From NCBI GenBank assembly GCA_002400365.1, contig DHFK01000032.1, positions 3,596 through 11,164 of the forward strand: a stretch of DNA of 7,569 nucleotides, given 5' to 3'. Source of the DNA: Anaerolineales bacterium UBA4826 (lineage in GTDB: Bacteria > Chloroflexota > Anaerolineae > UBA4142). Below the pieces are notes generated by a model that saw only the letters and a program-made list of their open reading frames with translations, did no database searches and was not told the DNA's origin. Both the position numbers and the translations under genes were made by a program. Shown one piece after another: positions 6,474 through 7,569 of this stretch (within the stretch, counting starts at the first letter, position 1; each line of letters starts with the position of its first letter).

Positions 6474-6474
6474 T
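6469..6474 (+). promoter_or_regulatory. Weak candidate -10 box upstream of the second tctC
   Basis: TGTAAT matches five of six bases of TATAAT and lies 27 bases before the start at 6502, in the only AT-rich part of this spacer. The nearest -35-like sequence, TTGGAT (6449-6454), is only 14 bases away, which is too short, so a sigma-70-type promoter is not convincing. A small hairpin (GTGCT/AGCAC, 6445-6459) overlaps the same area. Confidence 0.2.
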
Positions 6475-6501
6475 CGCGCGTAACTAGAAAGGGAGGACAC
6501 A

Positions 6502-7542
6502 ATGAAACGCAACGTCTGCGTTCTAATCGCATCAAGTCTGATGCTGTGGATCGTCGCGTGCGCGCCGGCGGCGCCCACGCCGGTGCCTGCCACGTCCGTG
6601 CCGGCAGCCCCCACCGCCACCGCCGCACCCACCACCCCGCCATTTCCCACCAAGGACGTCACCTTCATCATTCCTGTTTCCCCAGGGGGTGGATTCGACA
6701 CGAACGCGCGCATCCTGGCACCTTATCTAAAGAAATATCTGCCGACCCAACCCAACGTCGTTCCCAAGAATGTGCCGGGCGGCGAATGGCGTCTGGGCAT
6801 CATGGAGATGTACAAGGCGCAGCCGGACGGGCACACCATCGCCATCTTCAACCTGCCGGGTAACGTCCTGGGACAAATTACCAACACCGCGGAGTATGAT
6901 CTGAACAAGGTCGCCTGGATCGGGCGCATCACGGATACGGTTTACGTCACGGCTTTGTCGCCGAAATCAAAGTTCCGGACCCTGGATGATCTACGCGCCG
7001 CGGCAACCCCCGCCAAAGCCGGCGTCGTCGGCTTGACGTCCAGCAGCGCGCTCGCAATGATTCTCTCCGCCGAGGAAATGGGATTCAAGGTCAAACTCAT
7101 CAACTACGATGGCAGCGCGGATGCCATCCTGGCTGCCGTCCGCGGCGATGTTGACCTGGTTATCTATCCTTTCCCCACCCTGCAGAAATTCATCGTGGGC
7201 AGCAAGGATCTGACTCCCTTCAACGTTTATGCGAAAGAACGGTTGAAGGAATTGCCGGATGTCCCGACCGTTGGCGAGCAGGGGTATGCAAGTCTGCTTT
7301 CCGTCGTCGCCCTGGACTATATGGTTGGCACAGTGCCCGGCACACCCGAGCCGATCCTCAAGATCTGGCGGGAAACATTCGACAAGGCGATGAAAGATCC
7401 GGATTTCCTGAAGATGATGACGGATCAACTCAAACGTCCACCCAGCCCGCTCAACGCCGAACAGGCGGCGCTAAAAGTGAAAGACACGCTCAACGTCTAC
7501 GCCAAGTACAAGTCCTTGGTGGAGCAGTACGTTCCCAAATGA
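6502..7542 (+). CDS. tctC: TTT substrate-binding lipoprotein TctC (Bug family), second copy
   Basis: This is a second Bug/TctC-type binding protein, 346 residues, for capture of a carboxylated solute for a TTT importer. Residues 1-19 are a lipoprotein signal peptide with lipobox I-V-A before Cys20, followed by a linker of about 30 Ala/Pro/Thr-rich residues, shorter than in the first copy. The binding domain starts near KDVTFIIPVSPGGGFD (G62-G63-G64-F-D66). The second ligand loop reads P92-G93-G94-E95 where the first copy has PGAG. WIGRIT and FRTLDDLRAA align with YLGRIT and YKSIEDMRKA of the first copy, so the two are paralogues, but clearly diverged and probably with different ligands. The start has AGGGAGG at 6490-6496, five bases upstream. 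It follows the ABC permease by 97 bases and has no TctA/TctB next to it in the window; it could use the TctAB at 54-2071 or partners downstream. Confidence 0.93.
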   Translation: MKRNVCVLIASSLMLWIVACAPAAPTPVPATSVPAAPTATAAPTTPPFPTKDVTFIIPVSPGGGFDTNARILAPYLKKYLPTQPNVVPKNVPGGEWRLGIMEMYKAQPDGHTIAIFNLPGNVLGQITNTAEYDLNKVAWIGRITDTVYVTALSPKSKFRTLDDLRAAATPAKAGVVGLTSSSALAMILSAEEMGFKVKLINYDGSADAILAAVRGDVDLVIYPFPTLQKFIVGSKDLTPFNVYAKERLKELPDVPTVGEQGYASLLSVVALDYMVGTVPGTPEPILKIWRETFDKAMKDPDFLKMMTDQLKRPPSPLNAEQAALKVKDTLNVYAKYKSLVEQYVPK

Positions 7543-7558
7543 TACGCGGATAATGGAG

Positions 7559-7569
7559 TTGCGTGGTGC
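7559..7569. repeat. Start of a probable second copy of the 4602-4642 repeat
   Basis: The last 11 bases, TTGCGTGGTGC, are the exact reverse complement of 4636-4646 in the palindrome upstream of the permease. They begin 17 bases after the second tctC stop. The copy is cut by the window edge, so its length and hairpin cannot be judged. Confidence 0.45.

Overview
The window is a single run of transport genes, all on the + strand, with spacers of at most 112 bases. The DNA is moderately GC-rich by eye. Three of the six proteins are lipoproteins whose acylated cysteine is followed by a long Ala/Pro/Thr-rich linker. That linker style, together with palindromic repeats scattered through the spacers, suggests a Chloroflexota (Anaerolineae-like) genome, probably of environmental origin. 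This assignment is an inference; no rRNA or other marker gene is present.

Layout. Positions 1-25 look like the tail of a dispersed repeat. Positions 54-3323 encode a complete tripartite tricarboxylate transporter (TTT) in the order tctA-tctB-tctC: the large membrane subunit, the small membrane subunit (4-base overlap) and a lipoprotein substrate-binding protein. A 112-base spacer with three successive hairpins follows. Next come a lipoprotein binding protein of the iron/thiamine-type ABC family (3436-4593) and a fused two-domain ABC permease (4656-6404). Between these two lies a 16-bp palindrome that occupies the place where the permease ribosome-binding site should be. A second TctC-type lipoprotein (6502-7542) closes the run. 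The last 11 bases match part of the 4602-4642 palindrome, so another copy may start at the window edge.

How the genes may work together. TctC captures a carboxylated solute outside the membrane and delivers it to TctA/TctB, which imports it using an ion gradient. The ABC binding protein and permease would form a second importer, but no ATPase gene is visible, so it must lie outside the window or be shared. The second TctC could serve the same TctAB pair with another ligand specificity, or belong to a further TTT locus downstream. No enzyme or regulator is present to reveal the substrate.

The gene families themselves are ordinary. The points worth checking are the mixed TTT/ABC arrangement, the palindromes in the spacers, a Gly-to-Lys change in one EAA loop of the permease, an unusual cysteine pair in its second half, and small ORFs with good ribosome-binding sites ahead of both tctC genes. 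I see no convincing evidence of a wholly new system.
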